A stretch of DNA of 29,336 nt from Scybalousia_A sp964542225 (GTDB lineage Bacteria > Bacteroidota > Bacteroidia > Bacteroidales > P3): the NCBI GenBank assembly GCA_964542225.1, contig CAZITO010000014.1:1-29336 (forward strand), in the 5' to 3' direction. Every line of letters starts with the position of its first letter. Position 1 is the stretch's first letter. Both the position numbers and the translations under genes were made by a program. Positions 9,798-17,560 of this stretch are shown piece by piece. The notes under the pieces are model-generated. The model was not told the origin of the DNA and did no database searches. It saw only the letters and a program-made list of their open reading frames with translations.

Positions 9798-9848
9798 AAG
9801 CAGTTATGATATGCTTTACCAATCTCTGTTAACTCGGAATAACTTACT
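9798..9848 (+). repeat. Dispersed intergenic repeat, copy B
   Basis: Gapless partner of 5614-5664, sharing GCTTTAC, TTAACTC and ATAACTTA. This copy contains AGTTAT and ATAACT as outer inverted words, so it could fold. It is followed by the kor promoter. Function unknown. Confidence 0.45.
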
Positions 9849-9898
9849 TATAACTAACAGACAGCACTGAATGAATTTTTAAATAAATGATTATTTTC

Positions 9899-9929
9899 TT
9901 TGTTAGTCAAAAAAAACAACTTAAATTTG
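9899..9929 (+). promoter_or_regulatory. Bacteroidota sigma-ABfr promoter of the kor operon
   Basis: TTTG at 9899-9902 and TAAATTTG at 9922-9929 are separated by 19 bases. This matches the -33/-7 consensus TTTG-N17-23-TAnnTTTG. Predicted transcription start is near 9935, giving a leader of about 54 bases. It is the clearest promoter in the window and the best local evidence for the phylum. Confidence 0.75.
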
Positions 9930-9988
9930 CAACGTAAAATTATACGATTATACGAGTAAAGTATTAACCCACTTAAAACAATAAAGCA

Positions 9989-10207
9989 ATGGCAATAAAA
10001 GGAGCAATTGTAGTTGATAAAGACAAGTGTAAGGGCTGTGGCGTTTGTGTCAGTGTTTGCCCTAAGCAAGTAATTGCTTTATCAAAGAATGTAAACATAA
10101 AGGGTTATAACTATGCTGAAATGATAAACGGCGATTGTATCGGCTGTGCTTCTTGTGGTATGGTTTGTCCCGATGGAGTAATAACGGTTTACAAAGCTAA
10201 GGTCTAA
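9989..10207 (+). CDS. 2x[4Fe-4S] ferredoxin subunit of 2-oxoacid oxidoreductase
   Basis: 72 residues with two ferredoxin clusters. Cys14, 17, 20 and 24 form CxxCxxCxxxCP, and Cys50, 53, 56 and 60 form the second set. As the delta subunit it would pass electrons from the TPP site to soluble ferredoxin. It is the first gene of a four-gene operon in delta-alpha-beta-gamma order, 20 bases before the alpha subunit gene. Confidence 0.92.
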   Translation: MAIKGAIVVDKDKCKGCGVCVSVCPKQVIALSKNVNIKGYNYAEMINGDCIGCASCGMVCPDGVITVYKAKV

Positions 10208-10227
10208 CTAAAAACTATAAAAGAGAA

Positions 10228-11313
10228 ATGGCAAAAGAGTTAAAATTAATGAAAGGTAACGAAGCGATTGCCGAGGCAGCGATTCGTTCCGGTTGTGACG
10301 GCTATTTCGGATACCCAATAACCCCACAATCCGAAGTTATGGAGCATCTTATGGCAGAAATGCCTTGGGAAAAAACAGGTATGGTAGTTTTGCAGGCCGA
10401 AAGTGAAGTTGCATCAATCAATATGGTATATGGTGGTGCAGCAACAGGCAAAAGAGTTATGACCTCTTCTTCTTCACCTGGTATGTCTCTTATGCAGGAA
10501 GGTGTAACCTATCTTGCTGGAGCAGAACTTCCTTGTTTGTTGGTAAATGTTATGCGTGGTGGTCCTGGTTTGGGTACTATCCAACCTTCACAAGCAGATT
10601 ATTTCCAAACAACAAAGGGTGGTGGTCACGGAGATTATCAACTTTATACCCTTGCACCTGCAAGCGTTCAGGAAATGTATGACTTTGTATTTAAGGCTTG
10701 GGATATAGCATTCAAATACAGAAACCCTGTTATGATTCTTTCCGATGGTGCTATAGGTCAGGTAATGGAAAAAGTTTATGTAGGAGATTATCTTCCTCGT
10801 TGGACAGATAAGGAAATAGCTGAAAAGGCACCTTGGGCAACTTTTGGCAAACCTGCAACAAGAGACCACAATATAGTAACCTCTTTGGAACTTGACTCTG
10901 CAAAGCAAGAGAAAAATAATCATCGTTTCCAAGCAAAATATCGTGCTATGGAAGAGAATGATACTTTGTATGAGGAAATAATGTGCGAGGATGCTGAATA
11001 TATATTTGTGGCATACGGCTCTTGTGCACGTATAGCACATAAGGCTCTTCAACTTGCAAGAGAAAAAGGTATAAAGGCCGGTTTGTTGCGTCCTATTACC
11101 TTGTTCCCATTCCCAAGCAAACCAATTAAGGCTTTGGCTCAGAGAGTAAAAGGAATGCTTTCTGTAGAAATGTCAGCAGGTCAGATGGTACAAGATGTTC
11201 GTCTTGCTTCTGAGTTTAAATGTCCTGTAGAGTATTTTGGTCGTTATGGTGGTATAATTCCTACCCCACACGAAGTAGTAGAAGCATTGGAAAACAAATT
11301 AATTAAAGGCTAA
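10228..11313 (+). CDS. vorB: 2-oxoacid:ferredoxin oxidoreductase alpha subunit (VorB/KorA type)
   Basis: 361 residues. Contains the pyrimidine-binding TPP fold start GCDGYFGYPITPQSE and the conserved AESEVASINMVYGGAATGKRVMT and SSSSPGMSLMQEG segments, then the C-terminal VYGS-type transketolase domain. Converts a 2-oxoacid plus CoA to acyl-CoA, CO2 and reduced ferredoxin. Bacteroidota homologues are usually labelled 3-methyl-2-oxobutanoate dehydrogenase VorB or 2-oxoglutarate oxidoreductase KorA. Sequence alone does not settle whether branched-chain 2-oxoacids or 2-oxoglutarate are used. The beta gene follows after four bases. Confidence 0.9.
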   Translation: MAKELKLMKGNEAIAEAAIRSGCDGYFGYPITPQSEVMEHLMAEMPWEKTGMVVLQAESEVASINMVYGGAATGKRVMTSSSSPGMSLMQEGVTYLAGAELPCLLVNVMRGGPGLGTIQPSQADYFQTTKGGGHGDYQLYTLAPASVQEMYDFVFKAWDIAFKYRNPVMILSDGAIGQVMEKVYVGDYLPRWTDKEIAEKAPWATFGKPATRDHNIVTSLELDSAKQEKNNHRFQAKYRAMEENDTLYEEIMCEDAEYIFVAYGSCARIAHKALQLAREKGIKAGLLRPITLFPFPSKPIKALAQRVKGMLSVEMSAGQMVQDVRLASEFKCPVEYFGRYGGIIPTPHEVVEALENKLIKG

Positions 11314-11317
11314 GATT

Positions 11318-12145
11318 ATGTTTAACGAAGAAGTAATAAAACCAGAAAATATTGTTTATAAAAAAACAAGTGTTCTTACCGATGCCGTTATGCACTATTG
11401 CCCTGGATGTCCTCACGGAACCATTCATAGAATAATAGCAGAGGTAATAGAAGAGATGGGCATACAAGAAACAGCGATAGGTATCGCTCCTGTTGGTTGT
11501 TCAGTTTTAGCCTACAATTATTTTAACGTAGATTTCGTTGAAGCAGCCCATGGTAGAGCACCTGCTTTGGCTACGGCTATTCAGAGACTTCACCCTAATC
11601 ACCATACGTTTACATATCAAGGAGACGGCGATTTGGCTGCTATAGGTACTGCGGAAACTATTCACGCTTGTAACCGTGGCGAGAATATTATAATATTCTT
11701 TGTAAATAATGCAATCTATGGTATGACAGGAGGTCAAATGGCTCCTACTACATTGGTAGGTATGAAATCGGCTACTACTCCATACGGACGTAGAGTGGAT
11801 TTGAACGGTTGGCCATTGCAAATTACCGAGTTGGTGGCACAACTTCCGGGTACCGATTACGTTACTCGTCAAAGTGCTTCTACTCCTGCGGACGTAAGAA
11901 AGGCAAAAGCCGCTGTAAGAAAGGCATTTGAAAATCAGGCTGCAAAGAGAGGAACTCAGTTTGTTGAGTTCGTTTCTACTTGCAACTCCGGTTGGAAAAT
12001 GACTCCTGTGGCTGCCAATGAATGGATGCGTAAGAATATGTTCCCTAAATATGTCTTGGGTGATATCAAAGCCGAAGGTAAGATAGTTAGAGAATACAAC
12101 CCGGATGACAGCAAAGTTATCAGAGAGTTGATTCCTGTAAAATAA
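11318..12145 (+). CDS. 2-oxoacid:ferredoxin oxidoreductase beta subunit (TPP-binding)
   Basis: 275 residues with the TPP diphosphate motif: GDGDLAAIG followed by NNAIYGMTGGQ. The N-terminal YCPGCPHG may contact the cofactor or an iron-sulfur site. Together with the alpha subunit it forms the catalytic site. Equivalent to KorB or VorA of four-subunit enzymes. It sits between the alpha and gamma genes with short spacers. Confidence 0.92.
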   Translation: MFNEEVIKPENIVYKKTSVLTDAVMHYCPGCPHGTIHRIIAEVIEEMGIQETAIGIAPVGCSVLAYNYFNVDFVEAAHGRAPALATAIQRLHPNHHTFTYQGDGDLAAIGTAETIHACNRGENIIIFFVNNAIYGMTGGQMAPTTLVGMKSATTPYGRRVDLNGWPLQITELVAQLPGTDYVTRQSASTPADVRKAKAAVRKAFENQAAKRGTQFVEFVSTCNSGWKMTPVAANEWMRKNMFPKYVLGDIKAEGKIVREYNPDDSKVIRELIPVK

Positions 12146-12172
12146 GTATTAACCCATTAAAAAATTACTACA

Positions 12173-12724
12173 ATGACAGAAGAAATAATTATAGCAGGTT
12201 TCGGAGGACAAGGAGTTTTATCTATGGGTAAAATACTTGCTTACTCTGGTGCAATGCAAGGCAAAGAAGTTAGTTGGATGCCAAGTTATGGTCCTGAAAT
12301 GAGAGGTGGTACAGCCAATGTATCTGTTATCATTTCTGACGAGAGAATATCTTCTCCTATAATAAGTCAATTTGATACCGCCATCATTCTTAATCAACAA
12401 TCTTTGGACAAGTTTGAGAGTGCCGTAAAACCCGGTGGTCTTTTGATTTATGATCCAAATGGTATTACCAAAGCACCTACACGCAAGGATATCAATATTT
12501 ACAAGATTCCTGCGACAGAAAAGAGTGCTGAAATGGGTATGGCAAAGGTGTTCAATATGATGGTATTGGGCGGTTTCCTAAAAATCAAACCCGTTGTTAC
12601 AGAACAATACATAGAGGAAGGTTTGAAACACTCTTTACCTGAGCGTCATCACAAACTTATTCCTACCAACCTTGATGCAGTAGCAAAAGGAAAGGAACTG
12701 ATAGAAGCAGTAAATGTTTTGTAA
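12173..12724 (+). CDS. 2-oxoacid:ferredoxin oxidoreductase gamma subunit
   Basis: 183 residues. It begins with the glycine-rich IIIAGFGGQGVLSMGK motif of the POR gamma domain, followed by SYGPEMRGGTANV. It is thought to help bind CoA. It is the last gene of the operon, with a strong terminator starting 24 bases after the stop. KorC is the usual name when 2-oxoglutarate is the substrate. Confidence 0.92.
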   Translation: MTEEIIIAGFGGQGVLSMGKILAYSGAMQGKEVSWMPSYGPEMRGGTANVSVIISDERISSPIISQFDTAIILNQQSLDKFESAVKPGGLLIYDPNGITKAPTRKDINIYKIPATEKSAEMGMAKVFNMMVLGGFLKIKPVVTEQYIEEGLKHSLPERHHKLIPTNLDAVAKGKELIEAVNVL

Positions 12725-12747
12725 AATATAATTTTTTACATTTCAGT

Positions 12748-12788
12748 AAAAAGAGTGAGAAGTATCTATTTACTTCTCACTCTTTTTT
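12748..12788 (+). terminator. Intrinsic terminator of the kor operon
   Basis: A perfect 17-bp stem pairs 12748-12764 with 12771-12787 (core AGAGTGAGAAGT / ACTTCTCACTCT), with a six-base loop and a T-run. It ends the + strand operon. Confidence 0.93.
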
Positions 12789-12917
12789 TGTTTATGTTTT
12801 ATTTATAATAAAAAACGCAACTTATTATTACAGTTAGTTTTTATTGTATACTTGTTTATCTTTTATAGATGGCAAAAAATAACTTATCATTTACTTGTTT
12901 TGTATTTTTTATAAAGT
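12789..12917. other. AT-rich spacer between converging units
   Basis: Between the kor terminator and the minus-strand terminator. No ORF or RNA gene is visible. Confidence 0.5.
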
Positions 12918-12948
12918 ATAAAAAACGGAAAGATTTTATCCTTTCCGT
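12918..12948 (-). terminator. Intrinsic terminator of the minus-strand small-gene unit
   Basis: ACGGAAAG (12925-12932) pairs perfectly with CTTTCCGT (12941-12948) around an eight-base loop. On the minus strand the stem is followed by a T-run, so it ends transcription coming from 13,400 leftwards. Its presence supports the two small genes upstream being real. Confidence 0.82.
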
Positions 12949-13015
12949 CTATAGATTCCATAAATCAAATATTCTTTTTATGTTACCTGTTTTTTACCTT
13001 TATAAATAGGTCGGC

Positions 13016-13225
13016 CTATTTTTCGTTTCCAATGAAAATAGAACGATATAAAGAAACAAATCCACCAACACATAAAAAATGTTTTATACCCCAAATTCCA
13101 ACATGTTCCACACAAACAGAAACAAGCGAATTTACAAATAAACAGGACAAAGTAATAATTACCGACCAAAATATAAAATAAGCATAGTCGTGGGTATTCA
13201 AATATTTAAAAAATTTCCTCCACAT
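13016..13225 (-). CDS. Small membrane protein, two predicted helices
   Basis: 69 residues beginning MWRKFFKYLNTHDYAY, then two hydrophobic stretches (about residues 15-35 and 42-60). The ATG follows a purine-rich GAGAGGAG 15 bases after the lipoprotein stop, so the two are probably co-transcribed. The reading frame stops just after GNEK at an A-run. Adding one A would continue as IGRPIYKGKKQVT to a stop at 12978, a more natural basic tail. The annotated end may therefore reflect a one-base deletion. I do not recognise the family. A holin- or phage-associated role is possible but unproven. Confidence 0.5.
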   Translation of the reverse strand: MWRKFFKYLNTHDYAYFIFWSVIITLSCLFVNSLVSVCVEHVGIWGIKHFLCVGGFVSLYRSIFIGNEK

Positions 13226-13240
13226 ACATCACACTCCTCT

Positions 13241-13366
13241 CTATTTACCTATCGCTGATGCCAATTTATGATTACTTGATAATACTTCATCGTTTTCTCT
13301 ATTGCAAGAAAACAGCATACAACTTATCGCTATAATGAAAGCGAAAAATGTTTTTTTGTTTTTCAT
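13241..13366 (-). CDS. Short lipoprotein (41 residues)
   Basis: Begins MKNKKTFFAFIIAISC, a basic start and hydrophobic core, then a lipobox-like LFSC with Cys21 as the probable lipidated residue. Only 20 residues follow (NRENDEVLSSNHKL and so on). Very small lipoproteins like this can be bacteriocin-release- or Rz1-like, or simply cargo of mobile elements. The function cannot be assigned. A -7 promoter box lies 44 bases upstream on the same strand, and an intrinsic terminator closes the unit, supporting expression. Confidence 0.6.
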   Translation of the reverse strand: MKNKKTFFAFIIAISCMLFSCNRENDEVLSSNHKLASAIGK

Positions 13367-13409
13367 ATCCTTTTAAGTTTCGTTTGTTCTGTTATTTTTT
13401 GCAGAGTTA

Positions 13410-13417
13410 CAAATTTA
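13410..13417 (-). promoter_or_regulatory. -7 promoter element (TAAATTTG) for the minus-strand unit
   Basis: On the minus strand this reads TAAATTTG, matching TAnnTTTG. It would give a leader of about 37 bases to the lipoprotein start at 13366. No good -33 box at the right spacing was seen. It lies directly against the truncated edge of the large + strand ORF. Confidence 0.45.
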
Positions 13418-13508
13418 ACCTCAACTTGGTATAAGAAATAATAAAAAATATAGAGAAATAGAAGGTATAAATGGGAATAAGATTGCAGAGGCAATAGAGG
13501 GGTGTATA

Positions 13509-16500
13509 TTGGAGGGAAAATTTGCTTCAAAAGGAATAGCAACATTGGGAAAAGTAAGGCAGGCTGTAACAGGTAGTGAATATGAGGGAGAAATAGAGCA
13601 AGCGATAGAGAACTATGTGATAGGTGCAAATAAATTAAATGCACAGACACAGGAAATAAATGCACAACTGCAGAAAATGAATAATGCAAAAAGAAAGCAG
13701 TATGTGGATGGTATTATAGAGAATATTCATAGACAAGGGAAAAATAATATTTTATATAACGGTGTAAAGGCAGGATGTTATTTTGAATTGAAAAACCCTC
13801 AAACCAACAGAACAGAAAAGTATATCAGTGAGGTAATGAATAAGGACGGGCATAGTATAGGCTTTATTGTGAGTAAAGGACAAAATGAAAAGGGAGAGGC
13901 GGTTCTTGTTGTTATGGATGGTTTTGGCAATAAGAATGAAATGACTTTGCCGGAAGTGTATAAGCAAGCAGAAGGCGGAGAATTTGCAAACAACCCTATC
14001 TTATTTACAAGGGTGGAAGATGTATATGATTATTTGAAAGAGCAAGCGGGCGAGAATGTGGAATTGAGGACAGAAATAGAAACAAGAAAATTATTAAGCG
14101 ACTATATACAAATACAAAAGGATGGTAGCAGAGTGTTAAGGGTGGCGAAATTGTCGGATGGCAACACCATGTTTGTAAAAGATGAAAACGAGCAAGCGGG
14201 AACCATTACGGGATTGATGGTAACGAGCGAGAGCTATGCACCGGAACAAAGAAGTATAAGAGAGGTGGAGACAATAGACAATAGGAACGCAGACCAAATA
14301 ATAAGTAATAGTGCAAATATATTTGCAAGCAGTATAGAGGCTGACGCAAATAAAAATAAATACAAAAACAACGACTATGAAAGAACAGAAAATAATACTC
14401 AAACAAAGGAGAGTACAACACAAAATGATGAGGTAGAGCAACCATCAAGCGAAAACACACAAGAAACAGAAAAGCAAGTTGAGAATATTTATAACCAAGA
14501 ACAAGAAAATAAAGAGGAAGGAAAAGCCAAATTAAACAAAGATGAGGCGGAGGAATTTGTCATAAGTATGGAACAAAGGGCAGAGAGTGTGCCTGAAATA
14601 GAACTTACGCCGGAGAATTGGGAAAAAGAATTTGGGCAAGAGGGAATAATAGACACTCCTATTGGGCAAGTAAAAATGGGAGAAAATCAATATTTTAAAC
14701 TTGAAAAACAGGGTAGAGAAGGCAAGTTGGGAATGGTTAAGCCTACATTAACAAACCCTGACGTTATAATAGAGGATAAGAGCAGAGCAAAAGAGGGAGA
14801 TGTAGCAGAAAGGGAGAGTAGTTATATTTTTGTCAAGGCTTTTAAAAAAGAGGATAATACAAGATGTTATTACTTTACTTCTGTAACAGTAAGAAAAGAA
14901 AATAAAGAGGTTGTTATTTCTAACCAAGAAAAAGGTAAGGGCAGAATATTGAATCTGCTTCAAAAAGGAAAAATACTTTGGAAATACGCCGATAATATTT
15001 CTGTTACTTCAGACAAAGAACAAGGCTTATACTCTAATTTGGAAAGGAAAACGTCTGATTCCTCTTTAGAGGGCACGGATGCGCCTCAAAGTACTTTTGA
15101 AAGCAAAGGTACAAGAAAAAAAGAGAATGAAAAAGATGAGCAGGAAAAATTTGAGGAAGGCGACAATAAAAAAGAATATAAGTTAAGCGAGCAGACGGAT
15201 GATAACGGATTGCGTTTTGTAGAAGCAAGCAATGGAGATATAGATTTTGGCGAAATAACCGCCGACAAAGGAGGTCTGACACCTGCACCTATACGATTGA
15301 GCGAGGGATTTAATAAGAAAACAAAAGAAGGGAATAATGTAGGTTATGGATTGGAACATATAGAAGCAGGACACGGAGAACAAATACGACATTCCGGGTT
15401 TAATTCTGTAGTGGAATTTGTAGAGGAGGTTGCAAAGAATTATACAACGATAAGAATAGGAAATAAGCGAAATAATAAGCAAGATACCTATATTTTAGAG
15501 ATTAAAGACAAAAATAATAACACTTTGTTTATAGAATTATCAAAAGACGGTAAGTATTGGACTATAAACAGTGCAGGAGTTTTTAGAGAGGACTATTCCA
15601 AAAATAAATCGGTTGTATGGTCTCTACCCGCACTTGAGAACGATTCTACCGTTGGAACCGCAGGAGTTCAGAACCAAAACAAGAACGGTAATTCTTTGAG
15701 CGGGAAATCTCCACAAACAACCGATTCAGAGGGCAAAGGTACAAGAAAAAATGATATTGAAAAAGATGAGCAGGAAAAATTTGAGGAAGGCGACAAGGTA
15801 AGGATAAGAAAGAAAGGAGATTTATTTAATGAGGAGGGCGAGGTTATAAGAGTAGCGGAAAAACATATGTATATTCAAAGGGAGAGCGGGGCGATAATAA
15901 CATTATTATTGCCATTGAATAATACACCGTGGGAGATAGAAAAGATAAAAGAAACAACAGAAAACAATACTCAATCAAAGGAGAGTGCAACAAAACAAAA
16001 TGATGAGGTAGAGCAACCATCAAGCGAAAACACACAAGAAACAGAAAAGCAAGTTGAGAATAAAAGACTTCCTTTTGAAAATAAAAGAAACCTTTTAAAA
16101 GGTTCATCTGTGGACGGTAGTACCACAATCAATCCTACTAATGATAGCAGTCGGCAGAAACCGAATATTTCTACTCTTGATGAACAGCAAGGCAAAGGTA
16201 TAACAAAAAATGAGAATAGCAAAGAATATAATAATGAAAACAATGAAAGTTTAAAGAAAATAGGGTTAACAGAATCTCAAATAAGTAATCAATTAGACCA
16301 AAATTACAGTCCGTTTATCGTTTCACCTAATGGAAATATTGATTTTGGATATACAAGCAAAAATGAAAATCTGCCTGAAGCACCTATTAGACTATCATTA
16401 GGAACGAGCGAAAACGGATATATTCATATAAACAATAGACACGGTGAGGAAATACGTAAGGCAGGCTTTAATTCTATTTTAGATTTTATTGTTTATGTAT

Positions 16501-17540
16501 TGGAGCATAAGACAAGAATTGTAGAGGGTAGTTCATATGATAATAATAGCGGGACAAAGAATAAAACATATCTTATTCAAGTAGTAGATAAACATAATAA
16601 TACATTATACATACAACTATCACGCGATGGTAAATACTGGAATATAAACAGTGCAGGAGTTTTTAGTAAAAGATATGGAAATAGAAATAAAGAAGTATGG
16701 TCTGTATCCGCCCAACAGAATAACGTTCCGGCTAACGTCAGTGATGATTTGCGAAGTGAAACCAAAGCCGATAAGGTATCAAATCCTAACGTGCAATCAT
16801 CCATACTTTCTGAAAGCAAAGGTATAACAAAAAATGAGAATAGCAAAGAAAGAGAACAAGAAAAGAAAGAGGAGGGCGACAATAAAAAAGAATATAAGTT
16901 AAGCGAGCAGAGGGATGATAACGGATTGCGTTTTGTAGAAGCAAGCGATGGAGGTATAGATTTTGGCGAAATAACCGCCGACAAGGGAGGTCTGACACCT
17001 GCACCTATACGATTGAGCGAGGGATTTAATGATGAATATGACAAAGGTTATGGTTTAAAACACATTAAAGCCAGACACGGAGAACAAATATTAAATGCAG
17101 GTTATGTATCTATAGAAGCTTTTATAGAGGATGTTGCACGTAATTTTGATACTATTAGAGAAGGTAATACAAGAGCAACGAATGATACTTATTTATTGGA
17201 AATAACAGATAAGCATAATAATACATTGTATATTGAATTATCAAAAGACGGTAATTATTGGAATATAAACAGTGCCGGCATATTCAAAAAAGGATATTCA
17301 AAAAATAAATCGGTTATTTGGACTTTACCCACAGTAAGTAGTAGCACAAACACCAATACTACTGGAGTTAATCACGGCACTACAAAGGGTGCAACCGTCA
17401 CCAGCGGGAATTCTCCACAAACAACCGATTCAGAGGGCAAAAGTACAACAAAAACAGGAAATAAGGTAGGAATAGAGCAGGAAAAAGATGAGGGAGTAGT
17501 GGCGATAAGGCGCAGGTATGAGGGGCGGATAAGCGTGTAG
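13509..17540 (+). CDS. Polyvalent protein fragment 1: several BECR-type nuclease-like modules
   Basis: 1343 residues from a TTG. The frame is open upstream to 13,419 and reads KKYREIEGINGNKIAEAIEG, which looks coding, so the true start is missing rather than at 13509. Residues 1-350 are an uncharacterised lead-in. Around 365-507 is a module starting LTPENWEKEFGQEG with MVKPTLTNPDVIIED and YYFTSVTV, which I recognise as a phage-type BECR nuclease domain. Three related modules lie at about 551-711, 928-1078 and 1123-1278. Each has a GxxHIxxxHGexI box and ends in xSAGxF...VxW. A KOW-like segment lies near 761-815. Modules are joined by acidic linkers with S-E-G/S-K-G-T-T/R-K. The stop follows a G4 run where the frame shifts to fragment 2. 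Confidence 0.75.
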   Translation: MEGKFASKGIATLGKVRQAVTGSEYEGEIEQAIENYVIGANKLNAQTQEINAQLQKMNNAKRKQYVDGIIENIHRQGKNNILYNGVKAGCYFELKNPQTNRTEKYISEVMNKDGHSIGFIVSKGQNEKGEAVLVVMDGFGNKNEMTLPEVYKQAEGGEFANNPILFTRVEDVYDYLKEQAGENVELRTEIETRKLLSDYIQIQKDGSRVLRVAKLSDGNTMFVKDENEQAGTITGLMVTSESYAPEQRSIREVETIDNRNADQIISNSANIFASSIEADANKNKYKNNDYERTENNTQTKESTTQNDEVEQPSSENTQETEKQVENIYNQEQENKEEGKAKLNKDEAEEFVISMEQRAESVPEIELTPENWEKEFGQEGIIDTPIGQVKMGENQYFKLEKQGREGKLGMVKPTLTNPDVIIEDKSRAKEGDVAERESSYIFVKAFKKEDNTRCYYFTSVTVRKENKEVVISNQEKGKGRILNLLQKGKILWKYADNISVTSDKEQGLYSNLERKTSDSSLEGTDAPQSTFESKGTRKKENEKDEQEKFEEGDNKKEYKLSEQTDDNGLRFVEASNGDIDFGEITADKGGLTPAPIRLSEGFNKKTKEGNNVGYGLEHIEAGHGEQIRHSGFNSVVEFVEEVAKNYTTIRIGNKRNNKQDTYILEIKDKNNNTLFIELSKDGKYWTINSAGVFREDYSKNKSVVWSLPALENDSTVGTAGVQNQNKNGNSLSGKSPQTTDSEGKGTRKNDIEKDEQEKFEEGDKVRIRKKGDLFNEEGEVIRVAEKHMYIQRESGAIITLLLPLNNTPWEIEKIKETTENNTQSKESATKQNDEVEQPSSENTQETEKQVENKRLPFENKRNLLKGSSVDGSTTINPTNDSSRQKPNISTLDEQQGKGITKNENSKEYNNENNESLKKIGLTESQISNQLDQNYSPFIVSPNGNIDFGYTSKNENLPEAPIRLSLGTSENGYIHINNRHGEEIRKAGFNSILDFIVYVLEHKTRIVEGSSYDNNSGTKNKTYLIQVVDKHNNTLYIQLSRDGKYWNINSAGVFSKRYGNRNKEVWSVSAQQNNVPANVSDDLRSETKADKVSNPNVQSSILSESKGITKNENSKEREQEKKEEGDNKKEYKLSEQRDDNGLRFVEASDGGIDFGEITADKGGLTPAPIRLSEGFNDEYDKGYGLKHIKARHGEQILNAGYVSIEAFIEDVARNFDTIREGNTRATNDTYLLEITDKHNNTLYIELSKDGNYWNINSAGIFKKGYSKNKSVIWTLPTVSSSTNTNTTGVNHGTTKGATVTSGNSPQTTDSEGKSTTKTGNKVGIEQEKDEGVVAIRRRYEGRISV
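14388..14486 (+). repeat. Direct repeat in linker, copy 1
   Basis: Encodes NNTQTKESTTQNDEVEQPSS and the following ENTQETEKQVEN. It is nearly identical to 15960-16061 apart from scattered substitutions and one 3-base insertion. Likely a duplicated flexible linker. Confidence 0.8.
15061..15072 (+). repeat. Linker hairpin 1
   Basis: CCTCT-TT-AGAGG, a short perfect inverted repeat in a variable linker between nuclease modules. The core GCAAAGGTACAAG follows at 15103. Weak alone; listed as one of a series. Confidence 0.4.
15159..15314 (+). repeat. 156-bp direct repeat, copy 1 (start of nuclease module)
   Basis: Gapless, near-identical partner of 16875-17030, with only a handful of differences. 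It encodes the acidic linker and the first part of a BECR-type module (FVEAS-G-IDFGEITADKGG). The two modules diverge sharply after this block. Confidence 0.85.
15627..15704 (+). repeat. Linker hairpin 2 (nested)
   Basis: Outer arms CCCGC (15627-15631) and GCGGG (15700-15704); inner arms TACCGTT (15647-15653) and AACGGTA (15684-15690). It sits between the VVWSL end of a nuclease module and the linker core GCAAAGGTACAAG at 15733. Confidence 0.55.
15960..16061 (+). repeat. Direct repeat in linker, copy 2
   Basis: Partner of 14388-14486 with a 3-base insertion. It follows the KOW-like segment. Confidence 0.8.
16089..16185 (+). repeat. Linker hairpin 3 (nested)
   Basis: Contains the 16-bp palindrome AACCTTTTAAAAGGTT (16089-16104), arms GTTCATC (16102-16108) / GATGAAC (16179-16185), and inner TGTGG (16109-16113) / CCACA (16123-16127). 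The core GCAAAGGTATAAC follows at 16192. Confidence 0.55.
16743..16801 (+). repeat. Linker hairpin 4
   Basis: Arms GATGATT (16743-16749) and AATCATC (16795-16801), just after the VWSVS end of a nuclease module. The core GCAAAGGTATAAC follows at 16816. Confidence 0.45.
16875..17030 (+). repeat. 156-bp direct repeat, copy 2
   Basis: Partner of 15159-15314. It begins the third GxxHIxxxHG nuclease-like module. Confidence 0.85.
17337..17402 (+). repeat. Linker hairpin 5 (two adjacent stems)
   Basis: AGTAGTA (17337-17343) pairs with TACTACT (17357-17363), and GGTG (17388-17391) with CACC (17399-17402). Located after the VIWTLP end of a nuclease module. The core variant GCAAAAGTACAAC follows at 17437. 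Confidence 0.45.
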
Positions 17541-17560
17541 GCAGGAAAGGAACAAAGATA

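Noticed and set aside
12725..13508. tRNA or attachment site at the left edge of the mobile tract
   Set aside because: No tRNA cloverleaf or flanking direct repeat could be recognised.
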